Source of the DNA: Streptomyces hiroshimensis
Lineage (GTDB): Bacteria; Actinomycetota; Actinomycetes; Streptomycetales; Streptomycetaceae
DNA length: 64,000 nucleotides
Direction: 5' to 3'
Assembly: GCF_014650335.1 (NCBI RefSeq)
Contig: NZ_BMUT01000003.1
Span: 476,549 to 540,548 of the forward strand
Part shown: piece after piece, positions 36,523-44,919 of the stretch
Layout: each line of letters starts with the position of its first letter
Numbering within the stretch: position 1 is the first letter of the stretch
Translations under genes and position numbers: made by a program
Notes under the pieces: model-generated
Databases searched by the model: none
What the model was told of the DNA's origin: nothing
What the model saw: the letters and a program-made list of their open reading frames with translations, nothing else

Positions 36523-37469
36523 CTCATCTGACCTCCGACAGCATTGCCGAACTCTTCGTTGGAGCCGTGGCATTGGCCAAGAACGGCGACAAAGTCAGCC
36601 CCCGTGACATGGCCACCCGCGAGATCCTCAACGTCACCATGCGGCTGACCCAGCCCAGGGCACGACTGCTGTGCGCTCCGCCGGCCCGGATCATCAACCC
36701 GGCCTTCGCCGTGGCCGAGACGGTCTGGTACCTCTCCGGCACCGATGCCCCGTGGATCCATGAGTTCAACGGGCGGCTGCGCCACTACGCCGACAACGGC
36801 ATTCTCAAGGGCGCGTACGGGCCCCGGATGCGGAACTGGGCAGGGAGGATCGATCAGCTCCAGAGGGTCGTCAAGATCCTCAAGGAGGACCCCGACTCCC
36901 GCCGGGCCCTGATCCAGCTCTACGACCCGGCGCAGGATGCCGCCGGCCACAAGGACGTCCCGTGCACCCTCGGTTTCCGCTTCCACCTGCGCGCCGGCCG
37001 CCTGCACATGACGACGAGCATGCGCGGCCAGGACGTGTGGATCGGCATGCCGTACGACCTGTTCTTCTACACCACGCTGCACGAGTTGGTCGCCGGATGG
37101 CTGGGCGCCGAACTCGGGGAGTACCACCACCAAGTCGGCTCCTTGCACGTCTACGAACGTGACCTCGAGCAAGCCGACGGCCTGACCGACGTCAACGCGA
37201 GCCAGGTCATGCCCGCCCTGGCCACCCCATGGGAGGGCTTCGACAAACTGCTCGACCGCGTCGAAGCCGGAGGCGAGACCGGGCATCCCACCTGGGACTC
37301 CATGGCCGCAACGATGCGCAGCTACCGCCTGTGGAAGCACGGGGCGCGCCAGGAGGCACAACACATCGCAACGACCGTCGACGGACCGCTCGGCGAGGCG
37401 CTGATCCACTGGTACGGCGAACTGAACCGCCGTGCCGACGCCTCTGTCCCGTCCGCAGCGGAAGGGTGA
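36519..37469 (+). CDS. Thymidylate-synthase homologue, probable cytosine-nucleotide C5 hydroxymethylase
   Basis: 316 residues. TS fold residues are complete: Arg127-Arg128 (DSRRALIQ) for phosphate, catalytic Cys149 (KDVPCTLGF), Arg169 and Asp172 (SMRGQD), His210 and Tyr212 (LHVYERD). The position of the pyrimidine-reading Asn of TS (GxPFN) is Asp180 here (GMPYDLFFY). In known enzymes that change marks dCMP or CMP as substrate (phage T4 dCMP hydroxymethylase; engineered TS Asn-to-Asp), with methylene-tetrahydrofolate giving a hydroxymethyl product. It is not a housekeeping ThyA. Sits directly before a carbamoyltransferase (6-bp gap), which could cap the hydroxymethyl group. Confidence 0.85.
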   Translation: MTHLTSDSIAELFVGAVALAKNGDKVSPRDMATREILNVTMRLTQPRARLLCAPPARIINPAFAVAETVWYLSGTDAPWIHEFNGRLRHYADNGILKGAYGPRMRNWAGRIDQLQRVVKILKEDPDSRRALIQLYDPAQDAAGHKDVPCTLGFRFHLRAGRLHMTTSMRGQDVWIGMPYDLFFYTTLHELVAGWLGAELGEYHHQVGSLHVYERDLEQADGLTDVNASQVMPALATPWEGFDKLLDRVEAGGETGHPTWDSMAATMRSYRLWKHGARQEAQHIATTVDGPLGEALIHWYGELNRRADASVPSAAEG

Positions 37470-37475
37470 GCCGCG

Positions 37476-39194
37476 ATGGATCAGGTACCCGCCGTCGTCC
37501 TCGGCCTGTGTTCCTTCACGCACGATTCGGCCGCAGCCCTCCTGGTGAACGGCGAGCTGGTCGGCTTCGTCGAAGAGGAACGCCTCTCCGGCAAGAAGCA
37601 CACCCCGGAATACCCCCACCACGCCGTCGCCTGGCTCCTCGGCCGGGCCGGCCTCGCGCCGGCCGACGTGGACGCCGTGGCGTACAACTTCCAGCCCGCC
37701 CGCTACTTGGCCGAGGTACCAGCCGCGGCGCGGCTGCTGCTGTCGAGCGCAACCCGCTCGCGAGCCCTGCCGCGCGTCACCGGGTTCGCCAAGGTCGCCG
37801 TGCGCACCCAGCGCCGTCTCCAATACCTGCGACGGCAATTCCCCCGCGCCCGGGTCGTCCCCGTACTGCATCACCGCGCCCACCAGCTGATCGCCTTCGC
37901 GGCGTCGGGATGGAGTGAGGCGGCCGTCCTCGTCGTGGACAGCCTCGGGGAACGGCAGACCACCACCGTCGCCCACGGCCGCCACGCCGAACGTCCGAGC
38001 ATCCGCCCGCTGGAGGAGATCTGCGACCCAGCCTCCCTCGGCTATGTGTACGGGGCCGTCACCGAACATCTCGGCTGGCGACGCGGAGATGAGGAAGGCA
38101 CCGTCATGGCGCTCGCGGCCCTCGGCGACGCCGCCCGGTTCCGGCCCGTCTTCGCCCGCGCACTCCGCATTACCGCCACCGGCTTCGTCGTGGACCCGGC
38201 CTACTTCCCCCCACGGGTGCTCCACTCCGGCTACCCCCGGATCTCGCCTCTCTTCACCACCGACACCTGTCCGCCGCGAAACCCGGGAGAGCAGCCCCAG
38301 CCGGTCCACCAGGACCTCGCCGCAGCGCTCCAGGAACGCACCGAGCAGGTCATGCTCCACCTGGCCCGCCGCGCTCACCGGGTCACCGGGTCGCGGAGGC
38401 TGTGCGTGGGCGGGGGCGTGGCCACGAACTGCGTCAGTATCGGGCGGATCATCGAGGAAGGGGCCTTCGATGAGGTCTTCGTCCCGCCCGCGCCGGGCGA
38501 TGCCGGAACCGCGATCGGCGCCGCGATCGCCGTGCACACGGATACCGGCAGCCGGCAGCCTCTCAAAGGGGTCGCCCGCGCCTGCTATCTCGGCCCGTCC
38601 TACCCGCAGCCGCGCCTGGACCTCACCCGGTGGCCGGGCCTGAAGCAGAAGACCCTGGGCGCAGAAGCCGCGGAATTCCTCGCCGACCAGCTGGCCCACG
38701 GGATGATCATCGGCTTGTTCCAGGGACGCGTCGAGGCCGGCCCCCGCGCCTTGGGAAACCGATCGATCCTCGCCTCCCCGCTGGAGGACGGCGTCGTGGA
38801 ACGGCTCAACGCCACGGTGAAGTTCCGGGAGCCGTTCCGCCCGTTCGCCCCCATCACCCTCGCCGAGAGGGCCGGGGAGTTCTTCACCCTCGGCCAGGAC
38901 GCCCCGTACATGTCCATGGCCTCCCAGGTCACCCCCAAGGCCCGCGAGCAGATCCCCACTGTCGTCCATTCCAACGGAACCTCCCGGCTCCAGACCATCA
39001 CCGCACAGCAGAACCCCTTCATGCACGACGTTCTCCAGGCGTTCGGGCGCCGCACCGGCGTCCCCGTGCTGATCAACACGTCGCTCAACGTCAAGGGCAA
39101 GCCCATCTGCGGAACCCCGGACATGGCGCTCGACTGCCTCGCGACCTCCGGGCTGGACGCACTGTTCCTGGAAGGCCGGTGGATCACCAAATGA
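37476..39194 (+). CDS. O-carbamoyltransferase, NodU/CmcH/TobZ family
   Basis: 572 residues. The Kae1-like N-terminal domain starts LGLCSFTHDSAAALL, with VEEERLSGKKH and metal-binding His in VLHHRAHQ. VGGGVATNC and PPAPGDAGTAIGAA line the nucleotide site. The C-terminal domain has GRVEAGPRALGNRSIL, KFREPFRPFAP and VPVLINTSLNVKGKPI. This is the complete architecture of enzymes that transfer carbamoyl from carbamoyl phosphate/ATP onto a hydroxyl of an antibiotic or nucleotide. With the hydroxymethylase-like gene just upstream, a hydroxymethyl-pyrimidine is an attractive acceptor. The stop overlaps the next start. Confidence 0.92.
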   Translation: MDQVPAVVLGLCSFTHDSAAALLVNGELVGFVEEERLSGKKHTPEYPHHAVAWLLGRAGLAPADVDAVAYNFQPARYLAEVPAAARLLLSSATRSRALPRVTGFAKVAVRTQRRLQYLRRQFPRARVVPVLHHRAHQLIAFAASGWSEAAVLVVDSLGERQTTTVAHGRHAERPSIRPLEEICDPASLGYVYGAVTEHLGWRRGDEEGTVMALAALGDAARFRPVFARALRITATGFVVDPAYFPPRVLHSGYPRISPLFTTDTCPPRNPGEQPQPVHQDLAAALQERTEQVMLHLARRAHRVTGSRRLCVGGGVATNCVSIGRIIEEGAFDEVFVPPAPGDAGTAIGAAIAVHTDTGSRQPLKGVARACYLGPSYPQPRLDLTRWPGLKQKTLGAEAAEFLADQLAHGMIIGLFQGRVEAGPRALGNRSILASPLEDGVVERLNATVKFREPFRPFAPITLAERAGEFFTLGQDAPYMSMASQVTPKAREQIPTVVHSNGTSRLQTITAQQNPFMHDVLQAFGRRTGVPVLINTSLNVKGKPICGTPDMALDCLATSGLDALFLEGRWITK

Positions 39195-40249
39195 AGATCG
39201 GGTACAGCTTCTGGGGCTTCCTCGGCAGCGGCATCACCGACACCCCTGACGGAGGCCGCAGCCACCGCCGTCCTCTGATCGACACCCTCCTCGCGCGCGG
39301 CCACGACATCGTCTTCCTGCAAGCCGACCGCGACCGGCTCGAAGCCGGCGACACCGTCGGCAGCCCTTACACCTTCGATGCCGGGTTCCCCGACATCGAC
39401 GTCCTGTTCCTCGAGTGGCGCTGGCCCATCGAAGGGCGCAACACGACCATCTGCGGAACCTCGGGCCACACCTGTGATCTGCACCGCCAGTCCGAGCTGC
39501 TGCTGCACTACACCACGCACCGTCGCGTGCCCACGGTGATCTGGGACAAGGATCGCCAGCTGCGACAGGACAGCATCTGGCGGCGCCACCCCACGGTCGC
39601 GGTGTGCGAGGCCGCCCTGGAGCCCACCCCGGGCGCCCACACGCTCCTGTTCCCCGTCGACGAGGGACTCCTCGCCCAGGCCGATCCGGACACCCTGGCG
39701 GTGAAGCCCCGCGAGGTGCCGCTGGCCTACGTGGGCAACCAGTACGACCGCAACAAAGCCTTCGACCGTTTCTTCGCCCCGGCCGCCTCCTGCTTCGAGC
39801 ACCGGGTCGGCGGCAAGTGGACCAAGACCGGTCGCTGGCCGCACGTCACCTTTCTCGGACGGGTCCCTTTCACGGAGGTCGCCCACTTGTACGGTGGCGC
39901 GCTGGCCACTGTCCTGCTGCTGCCCGAGCGGTACGCCGCGGCGGGCCAGATGACGCAGCGGATCTTCGAGGCCGTGCTGGCCGGCTGCCTGCCGCTGGCC
40001 CCGTCCGACATCCGGCACGTCGAGCGGTTCGTCCCCGAGGAGCTGGTGGTCCGGTCGGGCGGCCATGTGGTCCGCAAGATCACTGATCTGAAGAAGATCG
40101 CCGGCACACGCCGGCACGCGGAACTGATCTCCGCCTGTCTCGCCCGCCTCGAGCTCTTCGGCCTGAGCCGTCAGGTGGACGCGCTGGAAGCCGTCCTCGG
40201 CTCGGTCTCCAGCGCCCCAGTGGGTGCCTGCCGCGGAGCGGCCCGATGA
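39191..40249 (+). CDS. CgeB-like GT-B glycosyltransferase
   Basis: 352 residues from ATG 39191, overlapping the carbamoyltransferase stop. N-terminal Rossmann-like strand MKIGYSFWGFLGSG. The C-terminal region has LLPERYAAAGQMTQRIFEA then LAGCLPLAPSDI, matching the nucleotide-sugar side of CgeB/family-1-like transferases. Predicted cytoplasmic. Second GT-like protein of the operon, so the product probably carries a sugar or a polyol-phosphate branch. Donor and acceptor unknown. Confidence 0.65.
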   Translation: MKIGYSFWGFLGSGITDTPDGGRSHRRPLIDTLLARGHDIVFLQADRDRLEAGDTVGSPYTFDAGFPDIDVLFLEWRWPIEGRNTTICGTSGHTCDLHRQSELLLHYTTHRRVPTVIWDKDRQLRQDSIWRRHPTVAVCEAALEPTPGAHTLLFPVDEGLLAQADPDTLAVKPREVPLAYVGNQYDRNKAFDRFFAPAASCFEHRVGGKWTKTGRWPHVTFLGRVPFTEVAHLYGGALATVLLLPERYAAAGQMTQRIFEAVLAGCLPLAPSDIRHVERFVPEELVVRSGGHVVRKITDLKKIAGTRRHAELISACLARLELFGLSRQVDALEAVLGSVSSAPVGACRGAAR

Positions 40250-40342
40250 ATGGCCACGCTCGGGCAGCCCGTCCCGGATCACCCGGACCTTTCTCGGCAG
40301 CCAGGCCGCCTGGCCGTCCCCGTAGCCCTAGGCTGGAGCATC

Positions 40343-40855
40343 ATGAAGAAAGTCGCCGTCGTCGGCTGCGGAGGCAGCGGCAAGTCGCACGTCGCCCGCG
40401 AGCTCGGCGCTCTGCTCGGCGCACCGGTGACGCACCTGGATGCCGCGTTCTACGACGAGGAGTGGAACGAGCTGCCCATGGCGGAGTTCGCCGAGGTGCA
40501 GCGGAACCTCGTCGCCGCGTCGGCCTGGGTGATCGACGGCAACTACAACTCCACGCTCCAGATCCGGCTCGAAGCCTGCGACACGGTCGTGCTCATGGAC
40601 GTCTCCACTCCGGCCGCCCTGTGGGGGATCTTCTCCCGGCAGATCCGGCACGGCGCCGGTCACCAGGGCAACGGGGTGCACAACCGGATCCACTGGGGCG
40701 TGATCAAGTATGTCGCGACGTACCGGCGCAAGATGCGGCCCCGCGTCATGGCCAAGATCGAGCAGTTCGCCGCCGGGCACGCCACCGTGGTGTTGCTGAC
40801 CAGCCGACGCCACACGCGCCGCTGGCTCCGGCAGGTCGCCGCAGAGCACAGCTGA
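40343..40855 (+). CDS. P-loop kinase (adenylate-kinase-like/FlaR-like)
   Basis: 170 residues. Walker A at VVGCGGSGKSHVA (6-18), LDAAFYDEEWNELP after strand 2, WVIDGNYNST and a C-terminal HATVVLLTSRRH segment are those of the 'topology modulation'/adenylate-kinase-like P-loop group. Likely phosphorylates a small molecule. GGAG lies 5 bases before ATG 40343; an earlier ATG at 40250 overlaps the upstream stop. TAGGCT 9 bases before the ATG could be the -10 of an internal promoter. Confidence 0.75.
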   Translation: MKKVAVVGCGGSGKSHVARELGALLGAPVTHLDAAFYDEEWNELPMAEFAEVQRNLVAASAWVIDGNYNSTLQIRLEACDTVVLMDVSTPAALWGIFSRQIRHGAGHQGNGVHNRIHWGVIKYVATYRRKMRPRVMAKIEQFAAGHATVVLLTSRRHTRRWLRQVAAEHS

Positions 40856-40886
40856 GCCGGTCGCAGCCCCTGCGGGGGTGCGGCTC

Positions 40887-41732
40887 ATGATCACCAACCC
40901 CTTTCTCGACCCCGGACGGCATCACGATCTGTACGGCCAGACTGGCCGGCTGGCCCACCGGACCGGCGCTCTCATGCGTGCGAAGACCTCCGGTCGACCG
41001 GTGCCCGAGGCCATCGTCCGCAGCCTCACGGATCATCGCGGCGAGGGCGCACCACAGCTTGGGCTGGTGGTGGACATCAGTTGCGGACGCGGTACCACCA
41101 GCCGGGCCCTGGCTGAGCAGCTCCGGCCGACGAGGCTGATCGGCATCGACCTGGCCCCGGCACTCCTGGCCGACGCCCGCGAGCGGACGGGAAGGCATCG
41201 CAATGTTCGTACGGAGTTCGTCCAAGCGGACTTCCACCATCTGCCTCTGGCCGACGGTTCAGCTCAGTCGGTGGTGGCCGCCTTCTGCCTCTACCACTCG
41301 CCGCAGCCCGAACGGGCCCTCGCCGAGATCACCCGCGTGCTGGCCGGTGACGGGCTCGCCGTCCTGGTCACCAAATCGCTCGACAGCTATCGAGAGATGG
41401 ACTCCCTCGTCGCCGACGCCGGGCTCGACCCCCGCGCCGAGCAACACGAGAGCCTTTACACCGCCGCGCACAGCGGCAACCTCGCGGAGCTGACGGACAC
41501 CTCCTTGGAAGTGGTCACGACCGAGCACGAAGAGCACCGCTTCACGTTCGACGGGCTTGATCACGCGGCGGAGTACCTCGCCACGAACCCGAAGTACCAC
41601 CTCACCCCTGGTCTCTACGGCAACCCGAGCGCACTGGCCGAGGCACTCCACGAAGCGCTCCCCGAGCAGCCGATCACCACCAGCTCCGTCATCACCTACG
41701 TCGTGGCCCGGCACCGGGGAGGCCGACCATGA
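40887..41732 (+). CDS. Class I SAM-dependent methyltransferase
   Basis: 281 residues from ATG 40887 (GTG 40878 is an alternative). SAM-binding motif I is LVVDISCGRGTTSRAL, the acidic end of strand 2 is LIGIDLAPALL, then VQADFHHLPLADGS and VVAAFCLYHSPQP. It belongs to the UbiE/Methyltransf_11 type. Cytoplasmic; methylates a pathway intermediate on O, N or C, which cannot be told. Its stop overlaps the next start (ATGA at 41729). Confidence 0.85.
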   Translation: MITNPFLDPGRHHDLYGQTGRLAHRTGALMRAKTSGRPVPEAIVRSLTDHRGEGAPQLGLVVDISCGRGTTSRALAEQLRPTRLIGIDLAPALLADARERTGRHRNVRTEFVQADFHHLPLADGSAQSVVAAFCLYHSPQPERALAEITRVLAGDGLAVLVTKSLDSYREMDSLVADAGLDPRAEQHESLYTAAHSGNLAELTDTSLEVVTTEHEEHRFTFDGLDHAAEYLATNPKYHLTPGLYGNPSALAEALHEALPEQPITTSSVITYVVARHRGGRP

Positions 41733-42481
41733 CCTCCACCCGGTTCACCAAGGGCTACGTCAGCGCGAGGCAGGCGGCCGAAGCCGCCCGGCACTACCAC
41801 TGGCTCACCGCACACGCCCGGCCGCTCCTGCAGCCGGCGCTCACCGCCGTTGCCCCAGCCAGCCTGACGTTCGCATGGGTCGAGGGCCGGCACGCCGAGC
41901 CGCACGACCTGCCGCGACTGGCCGGAATGCTGGGTGATGCCCATGGCGCCGCCTGGACCAGCGACCTACACCACGCCTCGCTCGCCATGCCACACACCTT
42001 CCGCGACGGCGCCCCGTTCCCCGACTATGTCGCGTGCCGCAAGGTCGCCCTGCGCAAGCGGCTGGAGCAGGGCCACCTGCGCGACGCGTCGGTTCTGGAC
42101 ATGCTGCTCGCACTCCTGGAAGAGACCGCTGGAGGGCCTGTCGCTTTCTACAAGGACAGCAACCCGCGCAACTTCCTGATCACCACCGACGGCACGATCT
42201 TCACGGTCGACACCGACGACCTCACGCTCGCCCCCTTCGGATACGACCTGGCCAAGCTGATCACCACGCTGGTCATGACGCACGGCCCGATCGAACCGCC
42301 CGGCATCGAGCAGGCACTGGACCTCTACAACGCAGCCGCCTCCCGCCACGACACCCGGCTCGCCGCCACCGATCTCCAGCGCCTTCACGCCTTTCTCACC
42401 CTCCACGTGCACCTGACCGCCCCGTACACCGGACGCAACGGCTACCGCTTCGGCATCCCACGATTCGGAGGCTCAACGTGA
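41729..42481 (+). CDS. APH/homoserine-kinase-like phosphotransferase
   Basis: 250 residues. The catalytic-loop equivalent reads FYKDSNPRNFLI (Asp and Asn kept, the preceding His replaced by Tyr-Lys), followed by FTVDTDDLTLAPFGYDLAKL with the metal-binding Asp. The N-terminal ATP lobe is short, with no clear Lys motif. This points to a divergent small-molecule kinase. It overlaps both neighbours by 4 bp, so it is firmly part of the operon. Confidence 0.65.
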   Translation: MTSTRFTKGYVSARQAAEAARHYHWLTAHARPLLQPALTAVAPASLTFAWVEGRHAEPHDLPRLAGMLGDAHGAAWTSDLHHASLAMPHTFRDGAPFPDYVACRKVALRKRLEQGHLRDASVLDMLLALLEETAGGPVAFYKDSNPRNFLITTDGTIFTVDTDDLTLAPFGYDLAKLITTLVMTHGPIEPPGIEQALDLYNAAASRHDTRLAATDLQRLHAFLTLHVHLTAPYTGRNGYRFGIPRFGGST

Positions 42482-43134
42482 TCACCACCGAAATCGTCTT
42501 CATCCGGCACGGCGAGGCCCAGTGCAACGTTGACGGTGTCGTCGGCGGCCCCGCGACCTGCACAGGACTCACCACCCGCGGCCACGCCCAGGTGACACTG
42601 GCAGCTGCCCGGCTGTCCGCCGAGCACCGAAGCACGCCGTTCACCGCGCTCTACACGGGCCCACGCCTCCGGCTCCGCCAGACCGGCGAGATCCTCAGCC
42701 AGGCCCTCAACCTGCCCGTTCGCACCGACCCTGGCCTCGACGGTCCCGTCCACGGCGCAGCCGACGGCAAACCCTGGACCGAGGTGAAAACCGCCGCCGG
42801 AGGCGCGCCCCACGCCCATCCTGACCAGCCGTGGGCGGAGGGATCCGACACCTGGAACGGCTACCTGCAACGGGCCGGTGCCTTTCTCCGCGACCTCATC
42901 GCCACCCACGAAGGCGACTGCCTCCTGTTCGCCGCGCACGGCGAGACCGTCATCGCCGCCCACACCCTGCTGCTCGGTCTCGGTCCAGGCACCGATGCCG
43001 GCTTCGCCATCTCCCACGCTTCGATCAGCCGGTGGCAGCACCACCTCAACCGGCTCGGCCAGCACCGGTGGTTGCTCAAGGTCCACAACGACACCGCGCA
43101 CCTCGCCGGGCCGACGACGGAGCCCGCGCCGTGA
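42478..43134 (+). CDS. Histidine phosphatase (phosphoglycerate-mutase-like)
   Basis: 218 residues from GTG 42478. The phosphohistidine motif IVFIRHGEAQCN is at the N-terminus and the second His is in FAAHGETVI; YTGPRLRLRQTGE supplies the Arg pocket. Broad-specificity phosphatase of the CobC/PhoE type. With the HAD enzyme it gives the operon two phosphatases against three kinase-like proteins, which suggests phosphorylated, probably nucleotide, intermediates. Overlaps both neighbours. Confidence 0.85.
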   Translation: MITTEIVFIRHGEAQCNVDGVVGGPATCTGLTTRGHAQVTLAAARLSAEHRSTPFTALYTGPRLRLRQTGEILSQALNLPVRTDPGLDGPVHGAADGKPWTEVKTAAGGAPHAHPDQPWAEGSDTWNGYLQRAGAFLRDLIATHEGDCLLFAAHGETVIAAHTLLLGLGPGTDAGFAISHASISRWQHHLNRLGQHRWLLKVHNDTAHLAGPTTEPAP

Positions 43135-43967
43135 GCGCCGACTCCGACGACCCGCGCGTCCAACTCGCTCGCAGTACCGTCGGCGAGGTCACCGTCGTCA
43201 CAGACCCGGCACTCCCCCCACACCTGCTACGGCTCGCCGACAGCGCAGAGAACACCTACTTCGCCAAGCAGCACGAACGATCCGCCCGTTACGCCCAAGA
43301 AGTCCGGGCCTACACGACGTGGGTCCGCCATCTGCACGGTCACGCACCGACGCTCGTCGCCCGACAGGACGCCACGCGAACGCTGCTGCTCACTGCCGTC
43401 CACGGACAAGGAGGCCAGAGCCTCCCTCCCGGATCCGCCGAGGAGGAGCAGGCGCACCACGACGCCGGCCGTGTCCTCCAGGCTCTGCATCGGGGCACGG
43501 CAGGACGAAGTGCCGGCGCCCTGAGCATCGAGCTCGCCACCCGCCTACGCAGCTGGATCGCCAAGGCCGAGCGGGCCGACCTCCTCTCAGGAGCCGAACA
43601 TCGGCTCCTCGGCCGGATCGCCGCCGAGCTGGCCAGCACCCCGATGGACAGCGCCGTCTGCCACCTCGACTACCAGCCGCAGAACTGGATCTCTGGAGAC
43701 GAGTTCCGGGTCATCGACATGGAGCACATGCGACGTGATGCCCGCGTGCGCGACTTCGCGCGGCTCGAATTCCGCCGCTGGCAAGCAGCGCCGCACCTGC
43801 GCGACGCCTTCTTCGAAGGCTACCGATCCCGCCCGTCCGCCACCGAGCAGCGCCTTCTCGAGCGCTTCGGCGCCATCGAAGCCGCCACCGCCTTGGTCCG
43901 CGGACACGAACAGGACGACCCCACCCTGACCGCCCACGGCCGCACCGTTCTCTCACGCCTGAGCTAA
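43131..43967 (+). CDS. APH-family small-molecule kinase
   Basis: 278 residues from GTG 43131. The ATP-lobe Lys is in TYFAKQHERSARY, the catalytic loop is VCHLDYQPQNWI and the metal site VIDMEHMRRDARVRDFARL. A complete APH-type kinase; the substrate may be the final product (self-protection) or an intermediate. It overlaps the phosphatase stop (GTGA). Confidence 0.8.
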   Translation: MSADSDDPRVQLARSTVGEVTVVTDPALPPHLLRLADSAENTYFAKQHERSARYAQEVRAYTTWVRHLHGHAPTLVARQDATRTLLLTAVHGQGGQSLPPGSAEEEQAHHDAGRVLQALHRGTAGRSAGALSIELATRLRSWIAKAERADLLSGAEHRLLGRIAAELASTPMDSAVCHLDYQPQNWISGDEFRVIDMEHMRRDARVRDFARLEFRRWQAAPHLRDAFFEGYRSRPSATEQRLLERFGAIEAATALVRGHEQDDPTLTAHGRTVLSRLS

Positions 43968-43999
43968 CCCCTTCGCCACGGCCCTTTCGGAGGTCCCCT

Positions 44000-44485
44000 A
44001 TGTCAGAGATCCACCCCGCCGTCACCGCACCGGTCATCCGGCGCGCGGTCGTGACGGGCGCGGCCGGGTTCATCGGCTCCCACCTCGCACACACTCTCCT
44101 CCAGGCGGGGGCCACCGTGATCGGCGTGGACCGGCGCGGCCCTGCCAGCGACGAGTCCACAGCCGCCAACCTCAGCGTGCTGCACGGCCGCGACGGCTAC
44201 ATCCCCGTCACCGCCGACCTCATCGACTGCGCGATCGACCCGCTGCTCGTCGACGCGGACGTCGTCTTCCACCTGGCCGGCGTCCCCGGTGTGCGCCCGT
44301 CATGGGGATGGCAGTTCAGCGAGTACGTCCGCTCCAACATCCTCGCCACCCAGCGCGTGATGGACGCGGCCACCCGCATGCACGTCCCGCGCCTGGTGGT
44401 GGCCTCCTCCTCGAGCGTCTACGGGGTGACCAGCGGAGGGCCCAGCGTCGAGAGCGACCGCCCCCGTCCGGCAAACTCACCGTAA
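44000..44485 (+). pseudogene. NAD-dependent epimerase/dehydratase, 3' truncated
   Basis: GGAGG stands 6 bases before ATG 44000. The product begins as an extended SDR: VVTGAAGFIGSHLAHTLL, VFHLAGVPGVRPSWG, then ASSSSVYG and ESDRPRPANSP, where family members continue YGxTK and run to about 320 residues. Here a TAA follows at once (161 residues) and the catalytic Tyr-x3-Lys is lost. The operon's distal end has been deleted, so the pathway may be incomplete or supplied elsewhere. Confidence 0.8.
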
Positions 44486-44661
44486 CCGCCGACCCGTGGC
44501 GGCTGGATGCAGTCGCCGAAGCGGCCCGAGGCCCAGGGCCTCCGCGCGCAACACCCCCCGACAACCCCCACTGCTGAACGCACCGCGTCACCGACGCCCT
44601 TCGCCACGAACAGCACCCCCCGGTCGGGGCCGGGGCTTCGTGCTTCCTGGAGAAGTTCGCT
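44486..44661. other. Junction between the truncated epimerase and toxin-like scrap
   Basis: Short non-coding stretch with no supportable frame; presumably the deletion scar that removed the operon's end. Confidence 0.4.
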
Positions 44662-44886
44662 GTGCCCACGTACGAGGCCCTGCCCCGCTTCACCGCCGAC
44701 CTGGTCCGCCTCGCCCCCCCCGAACAGGCTGCCGACCTCAAGCAGTGCCCCGTGCTACGGCGGAAGACGACCACCATCGCCTCCAGCAGAATTAGCGTCG
44801 GCACCAGGCAATCTGGATCTGCCCCTCCTTCACCAGCGAGGTCCTGGACGCCGTCCTCGGCGATGGCCATTGCCGGGGCGTCGTGA
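44662..44886 (+). pseudogene. Fragment resembling the start of a RelE/HigB-like actinomycete toxin
   Basis: The first 30 residues (PTYEALPRFTADLVRLAP then PEQAADLK) resemble the N-terminus of small streptomycete toxin-like proteins. The rest of the 74-residue frame is unrelated Ser/Pro-rich sequence. No antitoxin gene is next to it. A vestige. Confidence 0.35.
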
Positions 44887-44919
44887 GTGAGCGCGTTGTG
44901 GCCTGGTGTGCGGGTGCGA

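Noticed and set aside
36519..37469. Housekeeping thyA
   Set aside because: The base-recognition Asn is Asp, the loop around the catalytic Cys is PCTLGF rather than PCH, and the gene is embedded in a pathway operon on an island.
36192..39026. A 944-codon minus-strand frame opposite the TS and carbamoyltransferase genes
   Set aside because: It is the antisense shadow of two strongly supported plus-strand genes; the composition is typical of high-GC antisense frames.
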